Assembly: GCA_022774505.1 (NCBI GenBank)
Contig: JALFLW010000074.1
Location: 1 to 60,844 of the forward strand
Source of the DNA: Lachnospiraceae bacterium
Lineage (GTDB): Bacteria > Bacillota > Clostridia > Lachnospirales > Lachnospiraceae
Direction of reading: 5' to 3'
Length of the DNA: 60,844 nt
Each line of letters opens with the position of its first letter. The first letter of the stretch is position 1. Under the pieces are notes generated by a model that saw only the letters and a list, made by a program, of their open reading frames with translations, had not been told where the DNA came from and searched no databases. The translations under genes and the position numbers were made by a program. Positions 43,595 through 51,662 of this stretch are shown piece by piece.

Positions 43595-44551
43595 ATGTAT
43601 TACATCTTAAAGGATATCATGACGACAAATCAGATTGCTATGATCGGAGTGCTTGCGGCATTTTTATTGAATTTTTTGATGCTGAAATTTCCATTTCCGT
43701 TTCTGCCAAAGGATCAGGGAAGGGCATTTGCAGTAAATGGAGCACTTTCCAAAGGAAAGCTTCGGGGTGTAGGTCTGACTTTTGTCTGTGCATTTATTAT
43801 ATGTACACTTTTGTTTCTGCCGATAACCAGAGAATATATCATTTATTGTATCCTTCTTTTTGCCATGATGCTCAGCGGATATCTGGATGATGCCTCAGAC
43901 AAACCGTGGAACGACTATAAGAAGGGAGCAATCGACCTGATATTATCGTTGATTGCCATGTGGACCTTCGTGGCTAATAATTCCACGGATATCATGGTCT
44001 TTGGAAATGCGATCGCGATACCGGTACCTGTTTATTTTATTCTGGGTGTTGTGCTGCTCTGGGTTTCTGTGAATGTAACAAATTGCACGGATGGCGTGGA
44101 TGGCTTGTGTGCAAGCCTTTGTATGGTTGTTTTAGGCGGCTTTACAGTGATCTTTTCTAAAGAACTGGGCCAATATGGTGTTGCAAATTTAATGTTCATG
44201 GGTGTATTGCTGGCATATTTGTATTTTAATTCAAAGCCAAGCTCTATGCTTATGGGAGATGCAGGTTCAAGAGCATTGGGATTTTATCTGGCTGTGATCG
44301 CCATGAAATCAGGACATCCGTTTGCATACATAATCCTTGCATTGGTGGTTATCATAGATGGTGGGATCGGTCTGGTCAAAATCTTTTTAAAGAGATTTTT
44401 CAAGATCTGTATCCTAAAGAATACATTGACACCGCTTCATGATCATGTCCGCAAAAATAAGGAATGGTCAGATACGCAGGTAGTATTTCGTTTTTGTATT
44501 TACCAGATTGTTCTGGTGGCAGTCGCATATATACTGGCAGCATATATATAA
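43595..44551 (+). CDS. MraY/WecA-type lipid phosphosugar transferase
   Basis: A 318-residue polytopic protein with about ten helices. MraY-type motifs are present: the Asp pair in SGYLDDASDKPWND (about 93-106), VNVTNCTDGVDGLCASL (about 158-174), LMGDAGSRALGFYLAV (about 212-227) and the cytosolic His loop PLHDHVRK (about 280-287). It should transfer a phosphosugar from a UDP donor to undecaprenyl phosphate. MraY itself normally lies in the division and wall cluster and none of that is nearby, so this is probably a paralogue for a different polymer. AGGAAAGG supports the start. The N-terminal helix has an unusual poly-Phe/Pro stretch. Confidence 0.88.
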   Translation: MYYILKDIMTTNQIAMIGVLAAFLLNFLMLKFPFPFLPKDQGRAFAVNGALSKGKLRGVGLTFVCAFIICTLLFLPITREYIIYCILLFAMMLSGYLDDASDKPWNDYKKGAIDLILSLIAMWTFVANNSTDIMVFGNAIAIPVPVYFILGVVLLWVSVNVTNCTDGVDGLCASLCMVVLGGFTVIFSKELGQYGVANLMFMGVLLAYLYFNSKPSSMLMGDAGSRALGFYLAVIAMKSGHPFAYIILALVVIIDGGIGLVKIFLKRFFKICILKNTLTPLHDHVRKNKEWSDTQVVFRFCIYQIVLVAVAYILAAYI

Positions 44552-44555
44552 CTAA

Positions 44556-44610
44556 CTAAGACTTTCCATATCATAATGGGTGCACATCTGTTTGGAGTGT
44601 GGGAAGTTTT
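44556..44610 (+). repeat. Palindromic repeat copy E (diverged mini form)
   Basis: Begins CTAAGACTTTCCATATCATAA and ends GAGTGTGGGAAGTTTT. The termini resemble those of copies B and G (CTAAGACTTCC and GGGAAGTCTT) but the middle is only about 35 bp. Assigned as a diverged, internally deleted derivative. Confidence 0.6.
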
Positions 44611-44715
44611 AACCACTAAAACTTTCGGATGCCGGGATTATCAGCGTTACAGGGTATATTCCGGCGTGAAAGGATTTGGGCTGTAATATTTCTGTATTAT
44701 CGTGGAGGTGTGAGC

Positions 44716-44919
44716 ATGGTTGTGACAAAATATTCATTGATCGGGGCAGTATTGCAGGCGTATCCGTCTGCGGAAAAGTGCTTTAATGAAATGGGGATGC
44801 ATTGTGTGTCCTGTCACATGTCTCCCAGAGAGACCCTTGAGCAGGCATGTCAGGTACATTCCTGTGATGTGGACGAGCTGATCAGAAAACTGGATGAGCA
44901 TATTAATGGCCCGGCATAA
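44716..44919 (+). CDS. DUF1858 small redox-type protein
   Basis: A 67-residue cytosolic protein. It has the DUF1858 pattern: YSLIGAVLQAYPSAEKCFNEMGMHCVSCHMSPRETLEQAC, with Cys in CVSC (about residue 35) and a helical C-terminus. Family members occur near hybrid-cluster proteins and other anaerobic redox enzymes and may have disulfide-type activity. The start at 44716 is chosen for GGAGGTGT 6 bases upstream; an in-frame ATG at 44629 would add a 29-residue N-terminus without that site. It lies alone between repeat E and a Big_2 protein gene. Confidence 0.88.
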   Translation: MVVTKYSLIGAVLQAYPSAEKCFNEMGMHCVSCHMSPRETLEQACQVHSCDVDELIRKLDEHINGPA

Positions 44920-45070
44920 TTGTGCAAAAGGGACAAGAAATAGATAGGCTTCGCGGTTTTTTCTTGCAATATGAACAAAAATCCGATATACTTATAATAT
45001 AATAACATGAAGAAATAAATGGACTATTTTGACATGCAGGGAGCGTATTATTAGTAAGGAGGGATGTCTT

Positions 45071-45997
45071 ATGAAGAAAATGAAAAAGATGATCGCCTGC
45101 CTATTGGCGGCAGGTCTGGTGTTAAGTGGGATTTCCGGTACAGATATCACAGCGAGTGCTAAGAAAAAAATAGCACTGAATAAGAAAAAGCTCGTATTAA
45201 CCGTGGGTAAGAAAGCGGGTCTGCGGCTTAAGGGTGCCAAGGCAAAGAAGGTAAAATGGAAAAGCAGTAAGAAAACAGTTGTATCCGTAACTTCCAAAGG
45301 TGTCGTGAAAGGAAAGAAAGCGGGGAAGGCTGTTGTTTCCGCAAAATACGGCAGGAAAACATACAAATGCAAAGTCACTGTAAAGGCCGGACGGCAGAAA
45401 CAGACGACGGCCGGGAACAAGGTAGATTGGAAGAATGTAACAACACAGATGAGTACATTGTCGGAATATATTATGGCAAATGGAGCAGAGTCTGATGAGG
45501 CGATACAGATCCAGAAAACCAGCGAAGAACAGGGAGAAAAGACAAAATTGTCTGTTATTTATGATACAGATAATGGTGTCATACAGTTTGTAAAGACAGT
45601 GGAGATCGAAAGCGGAGATGGTTATGTGATATCCTTGTCAATTTCAGAGGATGAACCACAGACAGCTACCGCAGAGTGTCAGATTACCGAGAACGGTGAA
45701 ACGTATATTGGTTCGACAGAGCTTGATACACAGAAGTATTCTTCGGAGGAAGAGAGTGCAGGTTTTGACTTTGCATCACAGATTTCAGGCCTGACAGAAG
45801 ACGATGATGAAAATGTTCAGGAAGATGATAGTGATGCACAGGAGGATGAAGACAAGGACAACAGTCTGGCTGACTCTCTTGATCAGGAAGCAACAGATTA
45901 TCTGAATGCCGCCATGGAGGACTGGGATGATTATCTGGCAGAAACCGTCAGTGGAGTGACAATGTCTTCTCTGGGATTTGTGGGTTTTGATTTCTAA
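45071..45997 (+). CDS. Secreted Big_2 protein with acidic tail
   Basis: A 308-residue secreted protein. It has a signal peptide (about 1-30, KKMKKMIACLLAAGLVLSG), a lysine-rich Big_2 domain (about 31-105, KVKWKSSKKTVVSVTSKGVV and AGKAVVSAKYG) and a beta-rich central domain (about 120-220). It ends in a very acidic segment (about 245-275, EDDDENVQEDDSDAQEDEDKD) and a short hydrophobic end. There is no Thr/Pro linker, unlike its relatives at 2101, 3223 and 36299. AAGGAGGGA upstream of the ATG fixes the start. A strong terminator follows at 46098. Ligand and role are unknown. Confidence 0.9.
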   Translation: MKKMKKMIACLLAAGLVLSGISGTDITASAKKKIALNKKKLVLTVGKKAGLRLKGAKAKKVKWKSSKKTVVSVTSKGVVKGKKAGKAVVSAKYGRKTYKCKVTVKAGRQKQTTAGNKVDWKNVTTQMSTLSEYIMANGAESDEAIQIQKTSEEQGEKTKLSVIYDTDNGVIQFVKTVEIESGDGYVISLSISEDEPQTATAECQITENGETYIGSTELDTQKYSSEEESAGFDFASQISGLTEDDDENVQEDDSDAQEDEDKDNSLADSLDQEATDYLNAAMEDWDDYLAETVSGVTMSSLGFVGFDF

Positions 45998-46097
45998 AGA
46001 AGGAAAGCGAAAAATAAATTTTCCAAATGGAAAATATGTACCTGCATCCCGGAGAATGCAGGCTGAGAATTGAATATAGACTTATCATAAAATGAAT

Positions 46098-46139
46098 ACG
46101 GCTGCCACATGGAAATATCACAATGTGGCAGCCGTTTTT
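46098..46139 (+). terminator. Strong Rho-independent terminator
   Basis: A perfect 13-bp stem (ACGGCTGCCACAT at 46098-46110 with ATGTGGCAGCCGT at 46123-46135), a 12-base loop, then TTTTT. It ends the Big_2 gene. A smaller CCTGCAT/ATGCAGG hairpin lies at 46041-46062. The 317-bp gap to the HD-GYP gene contains only this and the repeat that follows. Confidence 0.9.
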
Positions 46140-46140
46140 A

Positions 46141-46230
46141 GTGTATAGGAAAATGCTCGTAATGTAGAGGGAATCCAACGAGAATTGCGGAGCAATTCTT
46201 GGAGGGCAAAACGCTGGTTTTGCCCTTTTT
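46141..46230 (+). repeat. Terminator-associated repeat, copy 2
   Basis: GTGTATAGGAAAATGCTCGT then GTAGAGGGAATCC, a hairpin AGAATTGC/GCAATTCT (46181-46199) absent from copy 1, and a second hairpin AGGGCAAAAC/GTTTTGCCCT (46203-46226) followed by TTTTT. It matches the block at 22023 and again lies between a terminator and a convergent minus-strand gene. Confidence 0.75.
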
Positions 46231-46314
46231 TATTTGCAATCCGATTGAATATCCCATATCAAATGTATTCGGTGGTATGTCTGGCAGTTTTTAAATGCAC
46301 AAGATTACATCTGG

Positions 46315-47415
46315 TCAAAGGATCACGATACTTGCACAATTCAGATCTTCTGCAAGGTTGTAGACTTTTCCGCTTGTAAGACCGACGACGGTAGGACGCA
46401 GAACAGAATATTCACTGTTTTTTACAACTCGTGCCTTTTCGCCATTGCTTAGTTCTACGGTGGAGTCCACCGGATAAAGGATCACACTGGCAAGAAAGCT
46501 GCGCATAGCGGAAATATCAAGCTCTGCCGACATGGACATTACCATTTCTACGGCTGTACGCTGGGAAAAGGCTTTTTTGTATGGACGCTGTGTAACCAAT
46601 GCGTCATAGACATCTACCACAGAAAGGATTTTTGCATATGGGACGATCTTGTCAGCAGATACACCCATAGGATAACCGGAACCGTTCATTTTTTCGTGAT
46701 GCTGGAGAACTGCAAAACAGATGCTGTCATTAAATTCATTTTTCTCTTTGATGATCCGGTAGCCCAACAGGGAATGTTGTTTCATGATATCAAATTCTTC
46801 ATCCGTAAGACGTCCCGGTTTATTAAGAATTTCTAAGGGAATCTTGGATTTTCCCATATCGTGAAGCAGCCCGGCGATACCAATATTGTATACATCCTGC
46901 TGGGGCATGTTCATATTTTTGGCAACGATCATAGAAATCGTTGCAACGTCGACACTGTGTTTAAAGGTATATTCATCACTTGTTTTTAAAGCACTGATGT
47001 CTACGGCGATAGCTTCATTGTCATTTATGGCATGCATAAGATCCGTGGTGATGCTCGTCGTAGTCTGAGAAAAATGCGGGTTTGCGGTATTGCTGAAAAG
47101 ATGCTGGACTCCTTCGGAAATACGCTTCTTTACGCTGACAGAAAGGCTTACTTTCGATGGATCTTCTTCACGGTATCTTGCAATGTTGTTTTTGGCAATT
47201 GCGGATACCGGCATATCAGAAGAAGAGGGTTCTTCTTCTTTGCCCTCTTTAATATAGACGCCATTGATATTCATTTTTTTCAGAGCTTCAATCTGATAAT
47301 CATCAAGATAAGAGCCCCTTACGATCAGGGAATGTCCTCTGCTGTTTTCGATTTCCTGGTCGATCCGCATTCCTTTCCGAAGGTCGCGGGTTCTGACAAA
47401 ATAACGCTTTACCAA
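46315..47415 (-). CDS. HD-GYP domain cyclic-di-GMP phosphodiesterase
   Basis: A 366-residue protein. The N-terminal about 120 residues resemble the regulatory part found before many HD-GYP domains. The HD-GYP core (about 140-290) has the first His in FKHSVDVATIS, the HD pair in AGLLHDMGKSKIP, a His in MKQHSLLGYRI and the HHEKMNGSGYP signature. It should hydrolyse cyclic-di-GMP. The tail (about 310-366) is beta-rich. The start is TTG at 47415 with AAGGTGG upstream. It is preceded by palindromic repeat copy F and flanked by convergent repeat copy 2. Confidence 0.92.
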   Translation of the reverse strand: MVKRYFVRTRDLRKGMRIDQEIENSRGHSLIVRGSYLDDYQIEALKKMNINGVYIKEGKEEEPSSSDMPVSAIAKNNIARYREEDPSKVSLSVSVKKRISEGVQHLFSNTANPHFSQTTTSITTDLMHAINDNEAIAVDISALKTSDEYTFKHSVDVATISMIVAKNMNMPQQDVYNIGIAGLLHDMGKSKIPLEILNKPGRLTDEEFDIMKQHSLLGYRIIKEKNEFNDSICFAVLQHHEKMNGSGYPMGVSADKIVPYAKILSVVDVYDALVTQRPYKKAFSQRTAVEMVMSMSAELDISAMRSFLASVILYPVDSTVELSNGEKARVVKNSEYSVLRPTVVGLTSGKVYNLAEDLNCASIVIL

Positions 47416-47450
47416 TGATCTGATACCACCTTCTGATTTAATGAATGATA

Positions 47451-47582
47451 CCCATGATATGTCTTATGTCCGGTTGCCTGCAATAGACGGATCAATTTGT
47501 TTCTTGAGGTAAAATGCCTATTCACTCTTCAGGACATAAGACATATTATGGGCTGCTTCCTGCTATTGGTATGGAAAGTCTT
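47451..47582 (+). repeat. Palindromic repeat copy F (internal deletion)
   Basis: A short palindrome of about 130 bp. It starts CCCATGATATGTCTTATGTCC and ends GACATAAGACATATTATGGG plus CTGCTTCCTGCTATTGG, so both outer ends are present and the apex and inner arms are missing. The central bases ACGGATCAATTTGTTTC match the left-arm sequence. It lies in the 328-bp gap between HD-GYP and LRR genes; the rest of the gap is AT-rich with no ORF. Confidence 0.85.
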
Positions 47583-47743
47583 ACTTATTTACATAGTATA
47601 ACTTATTTCAAAGAAGAGATAAAGTATTCTTTTTCGATAAAATTTAAAAAGCTATCGCTTTTTTGGGAAGAATTAGGTATACTTGAAAGAAATCGTTTGT
47701 TGTAAAAGATAACAGGTCATTACAGGGAAAGGAGATAAATTAA

Positions 47744-49198
47744 ATGGAGTCATTTGAGAAAAAACATTTTTGGTTCGGAGTATTTTTGATATTGCCGGCT
47801 GCGATCCTGCTGGGGATCCTGATGCTTCATATCAACGCATCTGCGGCAGTTTCTGCAGACGGTCAGTATAATTATGAAGTAGATGCTGCGGGAAAAGCCA
47901 TATTGACCGGATATCTGGGAAAGGATACACAGGTGGCGGTTCCGGCTACTATGGATGGAATTGTGGTGACCGGGCTTTCGGGAACCTTCCGGGATAATGA
48001 TAAGATTACAAAGATTAAAATACCGGCAGGCATCACTGCGGTCGATGAGACTGCCTTTGCAGGATGTTATTGTGTCGAAGGCTTTGAGGTTGATCCGGCT
48101 AACCAGAGTATGATCAGCGACGGAGATGGTGTATTACTGAGCAAGGACGGCTCGACGCTCCTCAGATATCCGGTTGGAAAGCACCAAAGTACGGGTACAT
48201 ACAGGATTCCTTCCGGTGTTGTGAATATTGGAGGGTATGCTTTTGAGGGCTATAATACGCCGAGTATTGAGATTCCTTCAAACGTCCGGGTGATCGGAGA
48301 TTACGCATTTGCAAATACACGGAATTTCAATGGAGTCAGTGTGTGGGAGGAAGGTACGCAGACGATAGGGTCATATGCTTTCTATAAATGCACAAATTTG
48401 GGACTTCTGGATCAGGGAGCACTTCCGTCAACTGTTTCCACGATAGGCGTCTATGCCTTTGCGGAGTGTTCTAATATCCGGATCGATATGTCAAAGACCT
48501 GTATTCGTGAAATCTCTGATTACTTATTCTATAATTGTGATAACCTGCACGATCTGACACTGCCGCAGACAGTTACGACAGTAGGGGCATATGCCTTTTC
48601 GGATTGCAATAATCTGAATGAAGTCGTTTTTGATGATGCATTGGTGCAGATAAAGGAGGGGGCTTTTGCCAAATGTGGAAATCTTCATACGGTAAAGATC
48701 CCGGAGGGCGTTACAGCTATCGAGAATGACACGTTTAACGGCTGCCAGAATTTGAATACGGTGGTACTTCCAAATACATTGACAACGATAGGAGACGGAG
48801 CTTTTGCAGGCTGCAGAAATATTCATTCCATTAATATTCCGAAGGATATAAAATATATATCGAATACAAGCTTTGAGGGCGTGGATACATCGGCGATCGC
48901 TTTAAATATAAAAGTGCCAAAGACCAAATTAAAAAAGGTGCGGAGAAAAGGGAAAAAGATATCCGTGCAATGGAAAAAGGTGTCCGGCGTCCAGGGGTAT
49001 GTGGTATATCGCTCCAAACGGAAAAATGGCGGCTATAAGGCTGTAAAGACAGTAAAGAAACCGACAGTATGCAAATACAGTTCCAAAGTCAGGAAATTAA
49101 AAAAGAAGAAAAAATATTATTATAAAGTAAAGTCATATAAAATGGTGCTGGGCAAGAAATATTACAGCAAATTCAGTAATTGTAAGACGGTACGATAA
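47744..49198 (+). CDS. LRR_5 (BspA-like) surface protein
   Basis: A 484-residue protein with an N-terminal hydrophobic anchor (about 8-32, FWFGVFLILPAAILLGILML) ending near an Ala-rich signal cleavage site, and BspA-type leucine-rich repeats (about 60-385). Units such as VTTVGAYAFSDCNNLNEVVF and LTTIGDGAFAGCRNIHSINI repeat about every 23 residues. A lysine-rich C-terminal domain follows (about 390-484, KVRRKGKKISVQWKKVSG, YVVYRSKRKNGGYKAVKTV) with a fibronectin type III pattern. The BspA family is associated with adhesion. GGAAAGGAG precedes the ATG. A 56-codon ORF follows 69 bp downstream. Confidence 0.92.
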   Translation: MESFEKKHFWFGVFLILPAAILLGILMLHINASAAVSADGQYNYEVDAAGKAILTGYLGKDTQVAVPATMDGIVVTGLSGTFRDNDKITKIKIPAGITAVDETAFAGCYCVEGFEVDPANQSMISDGDGVLLSKDGSTLLRYPVGKHQSTGTYRIPSGVVNIGGYAFEGYNTPSIEIPSNVRVIGDYAFANTRNFNGVSVWEEGTQTIGSYAFYKCTNLGLLDQGALPSTVSTIGVYAFAECSNIRIDMSKTCIREISDYLFYNCDNLHDLTLPQTVTTVGAYAFSDCNNLNEVVFDDALVQIKEGAFAKCGNLHTVKIPEGVTAIENDTFNGCQNLNTVVLPNTLTTIGDGAFAGCRNIHSINIPKDIKYISNTSFEGVDTSAIALNIKVPKTKLKKVRRKGKKISVQWKKVSGVQGYVVYRSKRKNGGYKAVKTVKKPTVCKYSSKVRKLKKKKKYYYKVKSYKMVLGKKYYSKFSNCKTVR

Positions 49199-49266
49199 GA
49201 ATTGCAAATAGGATGAAAGACAAACTGTGCACTGCAGAGAAATGACAGAGAGGATGGACTGATAAA

Positions 49267-49437
49267 ATGGATGGAGATTTATTTTCGTTTAGTGAAGAGG
49301 ATGAGAAGGCTTTGAAGGCACAGGAGAGGGAGGAAAAAAGAATATTAGAAAAGAAGGGATTTTCTCTCTTGGAAGAGAACGATATGAAAGGGTTTGGAGA
49401 GTTTACTTCAGATGATGTAGATGAGGATCTGTGGTAG
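49267..49437 (+). CDS. Small charged protein, 56 residues
   Basis: A short ORF, ATG at 49267 and TAG at 49435-49437. The product is acidic and helix-forming (FSEEDEKALKAQEREEKRI, then LEEND and TSDDVDEDLW). AGAGAGG lies about 13 bases upstream, so the ribosome site is weak. It sits 69 bp after the LRR_5 gene, and a strong promoter follows directly after its stop. I do not recognise it. Codon use looks ordinary. It may be a real small protein or a chance ORF. Confidence 0.5.
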   Translation: MDGDLFSFSEEDEKALKAQEREEKRILEKKGFSLLEENDMKGFGEFTSDDVDEDLW

Positions 49438-49447
49438 GGAGATTTTC

Positions 49448-49494
49448 TTGACAAATATTGGAATAAGGAATATTATATAAATGGAGTTATATAA
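49448..49494 (+). promoter_or_regulatory. Promoter with overlapping operator for tetR
   Basis: -35 TTGACA (49448-49453), 17-bp spacer, -10 TATTAT (49471-49476). Two TTATATAA blocks (49473-49480 and 49487-49494), separated by ATGGAG, surround the -10 and transcription start. This is a good autoregulatory operator candidate for the TetR-type repressor encoded 28 bp downstream. Confidence 0.65.
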
Positions 49495-49521
49495 AAAACG
49501 CAATTGTTAGGAGGTGCAGGT

Positions 49522-50127
49522 ATGCCACCGAAGACACAGATACCACGAGAGAGGATCCTAAAGACTGGGTTAGAGCTGGTGATCCGGGAGGGATATGCGG
49601 TGATCAATATTAAGAGGCTGGCAGAAGAGCTGGGGTGTTCTACACAGCCTATTTCATGGTCATTTGGAAATATGGAAAAATTCCGTGAGGAGCTTTTTCA
49701 GTATGCACTAAATTATATGAATTCTAAGATGAAACTAAACGGGGAGAATCCGGTAGCAGCTTTCTTTTCCGTAGGAGAGACTTATGTAAATATGGCATTT
49801 GACGAGCCGAATCTGATCCGCTACCTTCGAACAGATTCTAAAGGACTCGTAAGTCTGGGGGGGATCGGAACGATCTTTAATGAAGAAAAAAGCAGGAATC
49901 TCCGTATGGGACTACATAAGGTTGTGGGTTTCAGTGAAGAGAAGGCACGGGAATTTATGAATACGGTCGTGATCTATACACAGGGACTGGTTACATTTAT
50001 TATTGAAGGTACTATTACCGTGACCAGGGAGGAAGCCCTTCATATGTTGGAAAATATCGGATTGATGCATATGGTATACGCAGGGATTCCGTTTGAGAAG
50101 GCGAGTGTATTATTGCGGGACGAATGA
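49522..50127 (+). CDS. TetR-family transcriptional regulator
   Basis: A 201-residue regulator. The N-terminal DNA-binding region (about 8-55) reads RERILKTGLELVIREGYAVI then INIKRLAEELGCSTQPISW, with the TetR-type recognition helix. The remainder is helical and should hold the ligand pocket. AGGAGGTGC lies 6 bases upstream of the ATG at 49522. An in-frame ATG at 49504 lies before that site. A strong terminator separates it from the MATE exporter 167 bp downstream, on the same strand. It may control that exporter as well as itself. Confidence 0.9.
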   Translation: MPPKTQIPRERILKTGLELVIREGYAVINIKRLAEELGCSTQPISWSFGNMEKFREELFQYALNYMNSKMKLNGENPVAAFFSVGETYVNMAFDEPNLIRYLRTDSKGLVSLGGIGTIFNEEKSRNLRMGLHKVVGFSEEKAREFMNTVVIYTQGLVTFIIEGTITVTREEALHMLENIGLMHMVYAGIPFEKASVLLRDE

Positions 50128-50145
50128 TACTTAAGAAGGATTTTA

Positions 50146-50183
50146 AAAAGGGGCAAAACGCACTGCAGCGTTTTGCCCCTTTT
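50146..50183 (+). terminator. Terminator between tetR and MATE
   Basis: A perfect 16-bp stem (AAAAGGGGCAAAACGC with GCGTTTTGCCCCTTTT) and the loop ACTGCA, with a T-run on both strands. It can work in both orientations. Confidence 0.92.
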
Positions 50184-50218
50184 AAAAAAAGAGAAACAGT
50201 TATTTAACGGATTGTTCA

Positions 50219-50247
50219 TTGAATTTATAAGGATTATTTTGTATAAT
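50219..50247 (+). promoter_or_regulatory. Promoter of the second MATE gene
   Basis: -35 TTGAAT (50219-50224), 17-bp spacer, -10 TATAAT (50242-50247). It lies 47 bp upstream of the start at 50294, after the tetR terminator. Confidence 0.65.
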
Positions 50248-50293
50248 TATCTGGCTTTTGAGAAAATGAATCAGATTCATGGAGGATGAACAA

Positions 50294-51661
50294 ATGAAAG
50301 CCGATGTTTCAGAAAAGAAAAGTAAAACGAGGAATCTCACAGAAGGATCTCCGGCAAAGCATATCATTGGTTTTGCGATTCCAATGTTTCTTGGGTTATT
50401 ATTTCAGCAGTTTTACAGTATGGTCGATACGATGATCGTCGGAAAATTCTTAGGCTTAAAGCCTTTGGCAGGTGTCGGCTCAACAGGCTCGTTAAACTTT
50501 ATGGTTATTGGTTTCTGCATTGGTATATGTAATGGATTTGCCATACCGGTTGCACAGAAATTTGGAGCAAAGGATGAGACGGCACTGAGGCGGTTCGTTG
50601 CAAATGCTGCATGGCTTTGTATGGGATTTTCGTTGATAATGACCGTTGTTTCAGCTGTGTTGTGTGGCGATATTCTTCGCTTTCTGCGGACTCCGGAGAA
50701 TGTATTTCAATATGCGTACTGGTATATGCTGATCATCTTTCTGGGGATACCCTGTACTTTTTTGTATAATTATCTGGCGGCATTGATCCGTTCGCTTGGA
50801 GATAGTCGGACACCGGTGGTATTTTTGGCCATCTCTTCTATATTAAATATCGCTCTTGATCTTGTCTTTATTATTTTGTTTCATTGGGGAGTTGTAGGTG
50901 CCGCCCTGGCCACGGTGCTGGCACAGGGAATCTCCGGTATGAGCTGTTTGTGGTATGTGTCAAGGACATTTCCGATCCTTCATGGAAGCCGCAGTGAGTG
51001 GAAACTACAGCCAAAGTATATGATACGGCTTTGTACCATAGGGATCCCGATGGGATTGCAATATTCGATCACTGCGATCGGAACACTTGTTATACAGGCT
51101 GCAGTTAATGGATTTGGAGCAACTGTTATGGCAGGTGTGACGGCAGCAGGCCGTCTTGGAAACTTTCTTTCCTGTCCTATCGAGGCACTGGGACAGACAA
51201 TGGCACCGTATGTAGGGCAAAATGTGGGTGCCGGCAGGCTTGACAGGGTAGGAAAGGGCTTGAAAGCCGCATCCCTGATGGGGTTTCTTGTGTCAGCAGT
51301 GCTTTTTGTTATCGTGGTTTTATTTGGACGTGGAATGTCCGTTCTTTTCCTGGATGCAGGAGAAGTGGAAGCCATGGGTTATGCATATCAGTATATGACA
51401 GTGACAGCAGCGGGGTATTGTTTGCTGACACTGGTCAATACCGTTCGTTTCACGATTCAGGGAATGGGATTTTCAGGAATTGCTATCCTTGCCGGAGTAT
51501 TTGAAATGGCAGCAAGGACGCTTGCAGGGACGCTGTTGGTTTCTGTGAGTGGCTATTTTGGAATATGTATGGCCAATACACTTGCATGGATATTTGCAGA
51601 TGCATTTCTGATACCGGCATTCTTTTTATGCAGAAGAAAGCTGTCTCAAAAGGCCATATAG
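50294..51661 (+). CDS. MATE-family multidrug exporter (second)
   Basis: A 455-residue membrane protein with about 12 helices in two halves. Motifs are GFAIPMFLGLLFQQFYSMVDT (about 25-45), LGDSRTPVVFLAISSILNIAL, and the second-half GIPMGLQYSITAIGTLVIQA with AAGRLGNFLSCPIEALGQTM. It should export drugs or metabolites by ion antiport. The start at 50294 is chosen with GGAGG 8 bases upstream; ATG at 50279 overlaps that site. The stop is almost adjacent to the end of the convergent GH3 gene. The TetR gene upstream is the probable local regulator. Confidence 0.93.
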   Translation: MKADVSEKKSKTRNLTEGSPAKHIIGFAIPMFLGLLFQQFYSMVDTMIVGKFLGLKPLAGVGSTGSLNFMVIGFCIGICNGFAIPVAQKFGAKDETALRRFVANAAWLCMGFSLIMTVVSAVLCGDILRFLRTPENVFQYAYWYMLIIFLGIPCTFLYNYLAALIRSLGDSRTPVVFLAISSILNIALDLVFIILFHWGVVGAALATVLAQGISGMSCLWYVSRTFPILHGSRSEWKLQPKYMIRLCTIGIPMGLQYSITAIGTLVIQAAVNGFGATVMAGVTAAGRLGNFLSCPIEALGQTMAPYVGQNVGAGRLDRVGKGLKAASLMGFLVSAVLFVIVVLFGRGMSVLFLDAGEVEAMGYAYQYMTVTAAGYCLLTLVNTVRFTIQGMGFSGIAILAGVFEMAARTLAGTLLVSVSGYFGICMANTLAWIFADAFLIPAFFLCRRKLSQKAI

Positions 51662-51662
51662 A

